25,900 bases of DNA from Alistipes sp. CAG:435. Its GTDB lineage: Bacteria; Bacteroidota; Bacteroidia; Bacteroidales; UBA932. Location of the stretch: contig FR893166.1 of assembly GCA_000433355.1 (NCBI GenBank), forward strand, positions 1 to 25,900, read 5' to 3'. This document shows positions 6,837 through 15,470 of the stretch, piece after piece (the stretch's first letter is position 1; each line of letters starts with the position of its first letter). The notes below the pieces were generated by a model. The model was not told the origin of the DNA, searched no databases, and saw nothing but the letters and a program-made list of their open reading frames with translations. Made by a program: the position numbers and the translations under genes.

Positions 6837-9462
6837 AATTGCATTCTACTGTTAGTGGTACTGAAAGTTTTACAACATTTTCCATCCTGTCAATCACAAT
6901 CCGCTTCAGATCCTCAATCTCCTCAGGGATCGCGTCGAACACAAGCTCGTCGTGAATCTGGAGAACCATCCGGCTCTTCATGCCGGCTTCGGCCATCGCC
7001 TTGTCAACCTCGATCATCGCCATCTTGATGATGTCCGCGGATGTGCCTTGGATCGGAGCGTTGACGGCGTTCCTCTCGGCGAGTGTCCTCAACGTTCCGT
7101 TCTTGGAATTGATGTCAGGAATATACCTTCTTCTTCCGAAGATGGTCTCGACATAGCCGGCCTCGCGGGCCGAGGCCTTCGTGTCCTCAATGAACGAGAG
7201 GATGGACGGGAAACCGGCAAAGTAATCGTCTATGATTTTCTGGGCCTCCTTGCGGCCGATCCGCAGCCTTTGCGCCAGGCCGAACGCCGAGATTCCGTAC
7301 ATGATGCCGAAGTTGGCGGTCTTGGCGATGCGTCTCTGGTCGGCCGTGACCTGCTCGTGAGGGATGCCGAAAATCTTCTCCGCCGTGGCCGCATGGATGT
7401 CCACACCTTGCTTGAAGGCTGTGATCAGATGCTGGTCGCAGCTCAGGTGCGCCATGATCCTCAGCTCGATCTGTGAATAGTCCGCCGAAAGGATCAGACC
7501 GTCCGGGGCGCTCGGCACGAATGCCTTGCGGATTTCCTTGCCCTGCTCTGACCTTATAGGAATATTCTGGAGATTCGGATTTGAGGAACTCAGCCGTCCT
7601 GTCGCCGTCAAGGCCTGGTTGAAAGTCGTGTGGATCTTGCCATCGGAAGGGTCGATGTACCCTGGGAACGGCTCTATGTAGGTCGAGAGCAGTTTGCGGG
7701 CAGCGCGATACTCAAGAATCTCATCGATGACAGGATGCTTCTCCGCCAGATCAAGCAAGGTGGATTCCTCCGTTGAATATGTCCCGTTGGCGTTCTTCTT
7801 GGGCTTGTCGGAAAGGTGCAGCCGTTCGAACAATAGCTCGCCGATCTGTTTCGGAGAAGACACGTTGAGGTTCGGTTCCCCGGCCATCTCACGGACTTTG
7901 GACTCCCGGGACGCGACCTCCTCACGAAGATGCACCGTGAAATCCTTCAAGGAATCAAGATCGACCTTGACCCCGTTGCGCTCCATCTTGGAGAGAACCT
8001 TCAGCAGAGGCTCTTCCATAGTGTCATACAGGTCCGCGGCCGACGCTTTTACCAGATCCTCGCGTATTCTTTCCTGAAGCGACAGCAGAACTGCTGCTTC
8101 TCTGCTCCTGTCCGCTAAGACCTCGTCCGAAGGAATGTCATCGAACAGTGAGCCGGTGGCCGGAGCTGAATCTTTCCCGGAGACACCCTCAAGAGAAACT
8201 CCCAGAATGCCTTGCGCCAGCACTTCAATCTTGTGACTCTTCTCAGGGTCAAGCAGATAGTGCATCAAGGCGATGTCGTGAAGCCTGCCTTGAAGCGTCA
8301 CTCCGCCCGCCGCCAGAATATTCATCTGCCTTTTAAGGTCATCGCCGCATTTCGCCACCGCGTCATTCTCAAGCAGCGCCTTGAACTCCTGAACCCCACC
8401 TTCCGCCGCGACAATCCTCTTCCCGGAGCGAGCCCCGACAATGATCCTTCTTGTTTTTGTGAATATGCCCCCGTCGGCTCCTTCCGTGATTACCGAGCAC
8501 ATTCCGGCCTTCACGGCGGCCTTGACCGCCTCCGTCGGACGCACCTTGGCGATTTCAGGCAGCTCGGCGTCAGGCTTTTTCTCCGCCGCGCCGACGTGGC
8601 CTATGAATCTGTTAAGGGAATTGAACTCGTATTTCTCAAAGAGATCCGCCAATTCAGGGCCGTATTCCTGATTGACCTTCATTCTCTCGGTCGGGATGTC
8701 AACCTCGATGTCTGTCTTGATGGTGACAAGCTCGTGGCTGAGCCCGATGTGGTCCCGGGCATCCTCAAACTGGGCCTTCTGCCGAGGTGTCAGTTCGTCC
8801 AGATGCTCGTATATCTCCTTGACGGAACCGTACTTGGCGACCAGCTTGCCGGCACCGACCTCGCCGACACCCTTCACTCCTGGCACATTGTCGGCCGTGT
8901 CCCCGCAGATTGTCAGCATATCGATGACCTGTTCCGGAGAATTGATTCCGTACTTCTCACAGATTTCCTTGACTCCGATGATTTCGTTGTCGTTGCCGGC
9001 CTTCCCCGGCTTGTACTGCCAGATGTGCGGTTCGATAAGCTGCCCGTAATCCTTGTCCGGGGTCACCATAAAGACATCCAACCCCTCTCCGGCGCAGCGT
9101 TTGGCCATAGATCCGATCACATCGTCGGCCTCGAACCCCTTCAGCATCAAGGTCGGGATATTCATCGCCTTGCATAGCTCCATCAACGGCTCAAGGGCAT
9201 CGATGACCAGCTGCGGTGTCTCTTTGCGGTTCGCCTTGTACTCGGGGTACATCTTATTCCTGAACGTGCCGCCCGGCGGGTCGAAAGCCACGGCCAGATA
9301 GTCCGGTTTTTCACGCCCTAAAAGTTCAAGAATATATTTGGTGAATCCGTAAAGGATAGACATGTCAGCCCCTTTGGAGTTGATCATCGGCCTACGGAGA
9401 AACGCGTAATACATTTTGAATATCAACGCGTGTCCGTCTATGAAGAAAATCTTTCCCGTCAT
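6808..9462 (-). CDS. polA: DNA polymerase I with degenerate proofreading domain
   Basis: An 884-residue family A DNA polymerase for Okazaki-fragment maturation and repair synthesis. The N-terminal 5' nuclease (about 1-290) has FIDGHALIFKMYYAF, FDPPGGTFR, GFEADDVIG and TPDKDYGQL. The polymerase domain (about 490-884) has motif A DYSQIELRIMAHLS, motif B RRIAKTANFGIMYGIS and motif C QIHDELVFD. Between them, the 3'-5' exonuclease fold is recognisable, but its metal ligands look lost. The expected DTET-type motif reads VITEGADGG, and the KYD motif reads LKRQMN. Only HDIALMHYLLDP keeps an Asp. The enzyme probably does not proofread, as in Taq or Bst Pol I. It is first in an operon with the sigma factor and rsmG, and has a good promoter upstream. 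Confidence 0.96.
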   Translation of the reverse strand: MTGKIFFIDGHALIFKMYYAFLRRPMINSKGADMSILYGFTKYILELLGREKPDYLAVAFDPPGGTFRNKMYPEYKANRKETPQLVIDALEPLMELCKAMNIPTLMLKGFEADDVIGSMAKRCAGEGLDVFMVTPDKDYGQLIEPHIWQYKPGKAGNDNEIIGVKEICEKYGINSPEQVIDMLTICGDTADNVPGVKGVGEVGAGKLVAKYGSVKEIYEHLDELTPRQKAQFEDARDHIGLSHELVTIKTDIEVDIPTERMKVNQEYGPELADLFEKYEFNSLNRFIGHVGAAEKKPDAELPEIAKVRPTEAVKAAVKAGMCSVITEGADGGIFTKTRRIIVGARSGKRIVAAEGGVQEFKALLENDAVAKCGDDLKRQMNILAAGGVTLQGRLHDIALMHYLLDPEKSHKIEVLAQGILGVSLEGVSGKDSAPATGSLFDDIPSDEVLADRSREAAVLLSLQERIREDLVKASAADLYDTMEEPLLKVLSKMERNGVKVDLDSLKDFTVHLREEVASRESKVREMAGEPNLNVSSPKQIGELLFERLHLSDKPKKNANGTYSTEESTLLDLAEKHPVIDEILEYRAARKLLSTYIEPFPGYIDPSDGKIHTTFNQALTATGRLSSSNPNLQNIPIRSEQGKEIRKAFVPSAPDGLILSADYSQIELRIMAHLSCDQHLITAFKQGVDIHAATAEKIFGIPHEQVTADQRRIAKTANFGIMYGISAFGLAQRLRIGRKEAQKIIDDYFAGFPSILSFIEDTKASAREAGYVETIFGRRRYIPDINSKNGTLRTLAERNAVNAPIQGTSADIIKMAMIEVDKAMAEAGMKSRMVLQIHDELVFDAIPEEIEDLKRIVIDRMENVVKLSVPLTVECNYGKNWLEAH

Positions 9463-9518
9463 TATCCTTCCCGGTTTTATCTAAGCGTGGCCGCAATCCC
9501 AATGGCCACGTGTTTGTA

Positions 9519-9549
9519 CAAAGATACGTAATTGTTTCGTGGTTTCAAA
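9519..9549 (-). promoter_or_regulatory. polA promoter (Bacteroidota type)
   Basis: On the minus strand, TTTG (9546-9549), 19 bp, then TATCTTTG (9519-9526) fit the -33/-7 consensus of the Bacteroidota primary sigma factor exactly. The leader to the polA ATG at 9462 is about 50 nt. It should drive polA, the sigma factor and rsmG. Confidence 0.75.
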
Positions 9550-9584
9550 ACTTCTCCCTGAGGCAAAATGTTAATATATAGATA

Positions 9585-9612
9585 ATCGGAATGTGGAATG
9601 CCACATTCTGAT
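9585..9612. terminator. Hairpin in the polA/ABC intergenic gap
   Basis: A 12-bp stem with a 4-nt AATG loop: GAATGTGG (9589-9596) pairs perfectly with CCACATTC (9601-9608), and ATCG/TGAT extends it with one G-U pair on the plus strand. It lies in the 273-bp gap between the ABC ATPase stop and polA. It might terminate the ABC operon (minus), but no clear T-run follows. The rest of the gap is AT-rich with no other signal beyond the polA promoter. Confidence 0.35.
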
Positions 9613-9735
9613 AGTCAATCAATTCTGAAACGCTGCCCTCTGATTTTGACTGGCAGGATTTGACAACTTGCTGAAATATAATTTGTTAATTAGCTCGACA
9701 TAGGATTGCGCACAAGCTGATTGGCCCTTGGAAAA

Positions 9736-10353
9736 TTATCCCTTGTAGAGAAAATCTCCGAGCGAGAGTGTCGCGTCGGAGAACCGCGCGCCATCGTAAA
9801 TGTCGTGCGTGGAGAAGATCACCGTGGCTCCAGTGCCGTGCGCCAGTTCTTGAAGAGTGCGCAGGACCATGATCCGGTTGTCCACATCCAGAAAGGCCGT
9901 GGGCTCGTCAAGAAGGATAACGTTGGCCTTGCGGGTCAACGCCGTGGCGATGCAGGCTTTCTGGAACTCCCCGTCGGAGATGAGGCTGATGTCCTTGTCG
10001 GCCAATGAGCCGAGTCCGAGCGTCCGGATCGCATCCTCCATCACCGTTTCCGCCCCGGAGTCCAGTTTCCTGAATATTCCCGATGCCGAGAACAGGCTCG
10101 TGCGGATGAACTCTCTGACAGAGAATCCTTTGACTTTAGGAATATGTGTGGGCACCATCACGACCGGGCCTCCGGCCGAGAATCCGCCCGAAAGGGGATG
10201 AAGAAGTCCCGATATCGTCTTCATAAGCGTGCTTTTCCCGCTGCCGTTCGGTCCTTGGAGCATCACGGACTGTCCGTCTGGATATTCAAAAGTCAGTGGT
10301 CCGCTGACTGCTTGGCCTCTGTGGCCGATTGTCAATTCAATTGCTTTCAGCAT
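9736..10353 (-). CDS. ABC transporter ATPase, probably iron/cobalamin/haem uptake
   Basis: A 205-residue ABC ATPase that would power the adjacent FecCD-type permease. Walker A GPNGSGKST is at about 34-42, Walker B VILLDEPT at about 144-151, and the switch His is in FSTHD. The signature loop reads LISDGEFQK, where LSGGQ is usual; the Ser-to-Ile and Gly-to-Asp changes are unusual but other elements are intact. At 205 residues it is shorter than the 250-260 typical of FecE/BtuD. The start is fixed by an AAAGGAGG site that lies within the last codons of the permease gene, with 3 bp between permease stop and ATPase start. Confidence 0.85.
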   Translation of the reverse strand: MLKAIELTIGHRGQAVSGPLTFEYPDGQSVMLQGPNGSGKSTLMKTISGLLHPLSGGFSAGGPVVMVPTHIPKVKGFSVREFIRTSLFSASGIFRKLDSGAETVMEDAIRTLGLGSLADKDISLISDGEFQKACIATALTRKANVILLDEPTAFLDVDNRIMVLRTLQELAHGTGATVIFSTHDIYDGARFSDATLSLGDFLYKG

Positions 10354-10356
10354 TTT

Positions 10357-11301
10357 TCACCTCCTTTTCATCAGGATTGTCAGAATGATCGGGATGCCGA
10401 TCAGCGCCATCGTGCTTCCGACCGGCAGGGGAGTGGGGAAGGCGTTTGAAAGGATGTCGGCGACGAGGGTCAGTCCCGCCCCTGTGAGCATCACCGCCGG
10501 GATGACCTTCATGTGCACGGACGTGCCGAGAAAGCCTCTGGCGATGTGTGGAGCCACGATTCCGACAAAACCAAGCGGCCCGCAGAACGCCGTCACCGCC
10601 CCGGCCATCAGGCAGCTCCCGATCATCGCGATGCCGCGGATCCGGGAGATGTCCGCGCCGGCCAAGCTGGCATATTCATCTCCGAAAAGAGCGATGTCCA
10701 GCCCTTTATTGTTAATATAGGTAAGCGTCACTCCGATGAGGAGTGCACTTGCGATGACCGCCACTTCGCCCGGCCGGCTCCCGGAGAAACTTCCCGCCGA
10801 CCAGCTGTAGAAGACTTTCAGGCTCTCGGCGTTGGCGGAATATTCAAGTATAGATGTCAATGCGCTGAATATGAACCCCAGCATCACGCCGAAGATGAGC
10901 AATGTGGTGGTACTCTGGAATTTTGAGGCCACGGTGACAACCAGCATGGAGGTCAGCAGCGCGCCCAGAAAAGCCGCGGTGGCCACTGTCAATCCCGATA
11001 AAGCCGCCGGGAGCGATGTTCCGATGAGTAGGGTGGCCATCGCCGCTCCGGTTCCGGCTCCCGCGCTCACGCCCATTATGTGCGGGTCGGCAAGCGGATT
11101 GCGGAACACGCTCTGCATCTGAAGCCCAGCCAGGGAAAGACACGCTCCGGCAAGAACAGCGGTCAGCATCCTCGGCAGCCTGAGTTTCAGGAATATGCCC
11201 GCATCCAGTCCGGTCAGGCCAGTGCCTCCGGTCAACAGATCGGCGCAGGCGAGCAGCAGTGTGGCGGTTGCCAACATGAATATTTTCGGACTGGCTTTCA
11301 T
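10357..11301 (-). CDS. FecCD-family ABC transporter permease (metal chelate/cobalamin type)
   Basis: A 314-residue inner-membrane permease of the BtuC/FecCD/FhuB family. The family signature appears as LRLPRMLTAVLAGACLSLAGLQMQ and then NPLADPHIMGVSAGAG near the N-terminus, with GPLGFVGIVAPHIAR near residue 240. About eight to ten hydrophobic segments are visible. I chose ATG 11301 over the in-frame TTG at 11307. Such permeases import siderophores, haem or corrinoids. No substrate-binding protein or TonB-dependent receptor is encoded next to it in this window, so the substrate is open. Its C-terminal codons contain the ribosome-binding site of the ATPase gene. Confidence 0.9.
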   Translation of the reverse strand: MKASPKIFMLATATLLLACADLLTGGTGLTGLDAGIFLKLRLPRMLTAVLAGACLSLAGLQMQSVFRNPLADPHIMGVSAGAGTGAAMATLLIGTSLPAALSGLTVATAAFLGALLTSMLVVTVASKFQSTTTLLIFGVMLGFIFSALTSILEYSANAESLKVFYSWSAGSFSGSRPGEVAVIASALLIGVTLTYINNKGLDIALFGDEYASLAGADISRIRGIAMIGSCLMAGAVTAFCGPLGFVGIVAPHIARGFLGTSVHMKVIPAVMLTGAGLTLVADILSNAFPTPLPVGSTMALIGIPIILTILMKRR

Positions 11302-11393
11302 CGTCAAATCGGCTTTGTGATTGCAAATTACTTACAATTCTTCGGCTTTTCCCGAAAAATTTCGTTAAATTTACCCCAAATCTTTGAATATTT

Positions 11394-12788
11394 ATGAATA
11401 AAAGAACATTTATCCTTGCGTCTGCACTTCTGGTTCTCTGCGGAACCGGCGCTTTCGCCCAGAAACAGTCTAAGAACGGGGGCATCTCAGCCGAGATGCT
11501 GACCGAAATCCGTAAAGGTTATGAAGGCACGGCCTCGGACAAGGCTGTCCGCAACGCCCTCAACGCCGCCGCCATCAATGTCCTCGCCGCCAATTCCGAG
11601 AACATCGCGATGATCGACACCCATTTCTCCGACGAGGTGAAGACCAAGGGGCGCACCAACCAGAAATCCTCCGGCCGTTGCTGGCTGTTCACCGGTCTCA
11701 ATGTGCTCAGATCCAGGATGATCGACAAATATGACCTTGGAGCGTTCACATTCTCGCAGAACTATGTGTTCTTTTACGACCAGCTTGAGAAGGCCAACCT
11801 TTTCCTTCAGGGAGTGATCGACACGAAGGAACTGAGCTTTGACGACCGCAAGGTTGACTGGCTGTTCCGCAACCCGATCGGGGACGGTGGTCAGTTCACC
11901 GGAGTGTCCAACCTCATTATGAAATACGGTGTCGTTCCGTCCGATGTGATGCCTGAGACCTACTGCGCCAACAGCACTTCCCAGATGCGCGCCCAGATCG
12001 CCACCAAACTTCGTGAGGACGGCCTCAAACTGCGTGACGCGGCCGCCAAGGACTGTCCGGCGATTAAGACCGAGATGCTCAAGGAGATCTACAGGATGCT
12101 TGTCCTCTGCCTCGGTGAGCCACCGGTTGAGTTCGAGTGGACACGCTACGACTCAAAGGGCAACTTCGTCAGCACCAAGACCTATACCCCAAAGTCCTTC
12201 TACAATGAATATGTCGGAGCGGATCTTGAGAACAACTACATTATGGTGATGAACGATCCTACCCGTGAATATGGCAAGGTCTATGAGATCGACTATGACC
12301 GTCACGTCTATGACGGACAGAACTGGCTCTACATCAACCTTCCTATCGAGAGGATCAAGGAGATGGCCATCGCTTCCATCAAGGACAACACGGCGATGTA
12401 CTTCTCCTGCGATGTGGCCAAGTTCATGGATCGCCAGAAAGGTACCCTGGATCTGAACAACTTCGATTACGGTTCTCTTTTCGGGACGACATTCCCGATG
12501 GACAAGCGCCAGAGGGTGCAGACTCACGCCAGCGGGTCGTCCCACGCGATGACCCTCATCGCTGTGGATCTCAAGGATGGAAAGCCTGTGAAGTGGATGG
12601 TTGAGAACAGCTGGGGGGCTGATTCCGGCTACAAGGGCAACCTCATTATGACCGACGAGTGGTTCGACAACTATATGTTCCGTCTCGTGGTCGAGAAGAA
12701 GTACGTTCCTTCGGACGTTATGAATATGCTCAACCAGAAGCCGACCCTCCTCCCGGCCTGGGACCCGATGTTCCTTCCGGAGGAGTAG
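11394..12788 (+). CDS. pepC: Exported C1B aminopeptidase (bleomycin hydrolase/PepC family)
   Basis: A 464-residue papain-like cysteine peptidase of family C1B. A signal peptide is present (hydrophobic stretch to about residue 22, TGAFAQ), so the enzyme should act in the periplasm or outside, unlike cytoplasmic PepC of lactic acid bacteria. The catalytic Cys is in QKSSGRCWLF (Cys96), the His in GSSHAMTLI (about 384), and the Asn in VENSWGAD (about 404). The family trims peptides from the N-terminus as a hexamer. The gene is divergent from the permease and ends in a strong terminator. The 92-bp upstream gap shows no exact promoter match. Confidence 0.92.
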   Translation: MNKRTFILASALLVLCGTGAFAQKQSKNGGISAEMLTEIRKGYEGTASDKAVRNALNAAAINVLAANSENIAMIDTHFSDEVKTKGRTNQKSSGRCWLFTGLNVLRSRMIDKYDLGAFTFSQNYVFFYDQLEKANLFLQGVIDTKELSFDDRKVDWLFRNPIGDGGQFTGVSNLIMKYGVVPSDVMPETYCANSTSQMRAQIATKLREDGLKLRDAAAKDCPAIKTEMLKEIYRMLVLCLGEPPVEFEWTRYDSKGNFVSTKTYTPKSFYNEYVGADLENNYIMVMNDPTREYGKVYEIDYDRHVYDGQNWLYINLPIERIKEMAIASIKDNTAMYFSCDVAKFMDRQKGTLDLNNFDYGSLFGTTFPMDKRQRVQTHASGSSHAMTLIAVDLKDGKPVKWMVENSWGADSGYKGNLIMTDEWFDNYMFRLVVEKKYVPSDVMNMLNQKPTLLPAWDPMFLPEE

Positions 12789-12811
12789 TCCGAAGCAGAC
12801 TGAATAAGCGG

Positions 12812-12850
12812 AGTGTGGCCGAAGGTCTTTCAGCCACACTCTTTTTTTTG
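12812..12850 (+). terminator. Rho-independent terminator of the C1 aminopeptidase gene
   Basis: GAGTGTGGC (12812-12820) pairs perfectly with GCCACACTC (12834-12842) across a 13-nt loop and runs directly into a run of eight or more T. It lies 23 bp after the stop codon. Confidence 0.9.
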
Positions 12851-12928
12851 ATATATTTCTTTAAAAATGGTTGCGGAATCGCTTGTCGGGCAGTATTACA
12901 GATGAATATTACTGAAAAACTTTAAGCG

Positions 12929-13386
12929 ATGAGACAATTCAAGATCACTAAATCGATAACCGACAGAAGAACTGTCGTCAGGCCACAACGGAGGAATTGG
13001 CTGAGATGACAGGTCTGTCATCGGACAAGATCATCGAGTCGATGGTAGTGTCGGAGAACACGGTGTCAGCCGATGCCCGCTTCTCCGAAGACGAGGACGG
13101 GGCTCTTCTTGACATCATTCCGGACAAGGATGCGCTCCCTGCCGACAGCCGGGTCGAGGCCGAGTCTATCAAAATAGAGATAGGACGGCTTTTGGAAGTA
13201 CTTCCGGAACGTGCCAGGAATATTCTCAAAGCCATCTATGGAATAGGTTGCCGCGAGATGACGATTGACGAGATAGGGGAGAGATACGGTCTGACGCGTG
13301 AAAGGGTGCGTCAGATCCGTGAGAAATCTCTCCGCCGCCTGAGGGCTCCCGAGATCGTGCGGAATCTCCGCCCGTATCTCGGGTAA
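12929..13386 (+). pseudogene. rpoD: Internally deleted rpoD-like sigma factor
   Basis: The ATG at 12929 begins MRQFKITKSITDRR, matching the start of the Bacteroidota primary sigma factor (usually MRQLKI.KSIT.R, about 286 residues). That frame then stops at 13007-13009. From about 12982 another frame carries the sigma C-terminal third: ATTEELAEMTGL (region 3), DGALLDIIPDKD, then region 4 with EMTIDEIGERYGLTRERV and a final PYLG. About 140-160 residues covering regions 1.2 to 2, including the core-binding and -10-binding parts, are missing, and the two ends are out of frame. This is most simply a decayed second copy or a deletion. A read-level assembly error is possible. An internal start (TTG 12997) could yield a 129-residue region 3-4 fragment. 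The stop lies 8 bp from the stop of the convergent dehydrogenase gene. Confidence 0.8.
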
Positions 13387-13394
13387 TGGAGCTG

Positions 13395-14447
13395 TTATTT
13401 CGTGTTGTCGAACGTGAACGAATCCCAAGGCAGCTCGGCGTCCTTGCCGTGATCGAGCACGTCATTGACATGAGTCATGAGCGGGAAGTCAGTCAGATCG
13501 ACCATTCCGAGTTCGGCCTTGCGGTAGATGGCCTTGGCCACACGGCGTGCCACAACCAGAGATTCGAGAGTGACCCCGGCGAGGATATCCAGTGCCTCCT
13601 CGTAGGTTTTGCCCTCACCCAGAAGAATGCCGATCTTTCTGGTCCTTCCACCGTACACCGTGACGTAGAGGTCTCCGATTCCGAGGACCGTGCTGTCCTC
13701 GTCGGCTCCTTGGAGTCTCAGAAGCTTGGTCATCTCCTTTGTGGCCTGATAGAATGCCCCGGCCTGTGAGTTGTAGTGGAGACCGGCCTCGGCTCCGTGC
13801 TGTCTGTTCACAAGACCGATCGTGAGGGCTATCCCGAGGGCGTAGGCGTTCTTCAGCGCCACAGCGCTCTCAAGGCCGATCACGTCGTTGGTCGTGGAGA
13901 TGTGATAGTAGGAGGTCTGCATGGCCTCTTTCATCATCTTGATGGCGGCGGTGTCCTTGCCGCAGAAAGCCACTTCTGTCTGGTCGTGGAATACGAGCTC
14001 GTAGGATGTGCACGGGCCGCCGATGGCGTTGACCTCCCTGCGTATGCCTTTCTTGAGAAGCTCGGTCTTCCAATAAGCAGGATAGGAGATCAATGTCCCG
14101 TCCTCAAGATTGATCAGACCTTTGGTCACGGAGAGAACCGGCATGGCTGGATCCAGATACGCCAGTACCTCGTTCAGGAACCAGTCCACACCGAACGATG
14201 ACACTCCGCCGATGACGAAGTCCGCTCCTTTCACGGCCTCCTGCCAGTCCTCGAACTGGAAATATTCAACACCTTTCGGGAAAGGCCTGTCGAATTTCGG
14301 ATGCTTGCCGGAACGTTTACATTCTTCTATGATTTCCTTGTCAAGCGGAGTGCCGACAAGCCTGACTTCATTGCCGTTTTCAAATGCCGGGAACGCGAGG
14401 GCTGAACCCATCATGCCCGAACCTATGATTGTGATTGTTCTTTTCAT
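13395..14447 (-). CDS. GpsA-like glycerol-3-phosphate dehydrogenase, divergent
   Basis: A 350-residue NAD(P)-binding dehydrogenase of the GpsA family, which interconverts dihydroxyacetone phosphate and sn-glycerol-3-phosphate for phospholipid synthesis. The Rossmann motif GSGMMGSALA is at 9-18. The two family lysines are seen in SVTKGL and ALKNAYALG, and the catalytic Asp in GIGDLYVTVYGG. Differences from textbook GpsA are clear: the GPSFA motif reads GGPCTSYEL, the SRN motif reads TRK, and the protein is about 20 residues longer. It may be a subfamily with the same reaction or one acting on a related substrate. It is monocistronic and convergent with the rpoD remnant. Confidence 0.75.
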   Translation of the reverse strand: MKRTITIIGSGMMGSALAFPAFENGNEVRLVGTPLDKEIIEECKRSGKHPKFDRPFPKGVEYFQFEDWQEAVKGADFVIGGVSSFGVDWFLNEVLAYLDPAMPVLSVTKGLINLEDGTLISYPAYWKTELLKKGIRREVNAIGGPCTSYELVFHDQTEVAFCGKDTAAIKMMKEAMQTSYYHISTTNDVIGLESAVALKNAYALGIALTIGLVNRQHGAEAGLHYNSQAGAFYQATKEMTKLLRLQGADEDSTVLGIGDLYVTVYGGRTRKIGILLGEGKTYEEALDILAGVTLESLVVARRVAKAIYRKAELGMVDLTDFPLMTHVNDVLDHGKDAELPWDSFTFDNTK

Positions 14448-14526
14448 TGTCTAAATCCTTAAATGAATGACAAAATTAGTAATATTCCTAAGGAATGTCG
14501 TAAATTAGCGATCAAAATTACACAAA

Positions 14527-15432
14527 ATGAGACGATTTTTTTGTTTTGCCCTGATGTTTCTGGCACTGTTCACCATGGGTGCCCGGGAACGCATGGAGAA
14601 TTATCCTCTTCCGTCCAGACCGGACACATTAAGGATCCTTGCTGTAGGCAACAGCTTTTCCGATGACGGTACTGAATACCTGCCAGGGCTTCTGGAGGCG
14701 GCCGGAATCCATAATGTGATTGTGGCGAGGCTCTATATCGGAGGCTGCTCGTTGGAGAGACACTGCAAGGAGTATGCGGAGGGCCTGGCCAATTACATCT
14801 ACTACAAGTCAACGCGGAACAAATGGGAGACCGTCAGCAAGAACGCCACATTGCTTGACGGACTGAAGGATGAGCCGTGGGACATAATCACCATTCAGGA
14901 GACATCCGGGCGCACGGGAATATACGACACGTATCAGGAGTGGATTCCCGGATTGGTTGACATCATAAGGAAAGAGGCTCTGAATCCTCACGCGTCCATT
15001 GTCTGGCACGAGACCTGGGCCTATGCCGCCAACTCGTCGCATGGAATGTTCAAACTGTACGACAACGATCAGGAACGTATGTATTCCGGCATAGTGGCTT
15101 GTGTGAGGCGTGCGTCACAGGAATTTGACCTTCCTGTCGTGATTCCGTGCGGAGACGCCATACAGATCGCCAGAGGGACCCGCCTGAATAATCAGGATGA
15201 TGTCCCGCAGACATGTAAGGTCTATCAGCTTACCCGTGACGGTTATCATCTGACTCGTCAGTACGGGCGTTACGTGGCCGCGTGCACATGGTTCGAGGCT
15301 CTGATCAGGCCGACGCTCGGCAAATCTGTCCTTGGCAACGGCTACCTTATGCGTGACACGGAGTACAGCATAAATTCTAAGGATGCCCGTCTTTGCCAGA
15401 AATGCGCCGTTCAGGCGGTGAGGGCTTGGTAA
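14527..15432 (+). CDS. Exported DUF4886 / SGNH-hydrolase-like protein
   Basis: A 301-residue protein with a signal peptide (RRFFCFALMFLALFTMGA). The mature part matches the DUF4886 group, common in Bacteroidota and related to SGNH/GDSL hydrolases. Block I reads AVGNSFSDDG, where the Ser would be the nucleophile. A Gly-rich IGGCSLE and an IQETSG segment follow, and the late DGYHLTRQYGRY carries a D-x-x-H pair suited to a catalytic triad. Such proteins are often found in polysaccharide-use loci as esterases, but no SusC/SusD or glycosidase genes are near. The substrate is unknown. sdaA follows after 38 bp on the same strand. Confidence 0.78.
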   Translation: MRRFFCFALMFLALFTMGARERMENYPLPSRPDTLRILAVGNSFSDDGTEYLPGLLEAAGIHNVIVARLYIGGCSLERHCKEYAEGLANYIYYKSTRNKWETVSKNATLLDGLKDEPWDIITIQETSGRTGIYDTYQEWIPGLVDIIRKEALNPHASIVWHETWAYAANSSHGMFKLYDNDQERMYSGIVACVRRASQEFDLPVVIPCGDAIQIARGTRLNNQDDVPQTCKVYQLTRDGYHLTRQYGRYVAACTWFEALIRPTLGKSVLGNGYLMRDTEYSINSKDARLCQKCAVQAVRAW

Positions 15433-15470
15433 GGGACATCGGGATATTCAAAGAAATAGGAACGAGAATT

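Noticed and set aside
8212..9177. A 321-codon plus-strand open frame opposite polA
   Set aside because: It lies wholly antisense to a strongly conserved gene, has no recognisable domain and shows the Arg/Leu/His-rich look of a shadow frame.
12929..13010. Programmed frameshift rescuing the rpoD-like gene
   Set aside because: A frame change alone cannot restore the missing ~150 residues, and there is no slippery heptamer at the junction.
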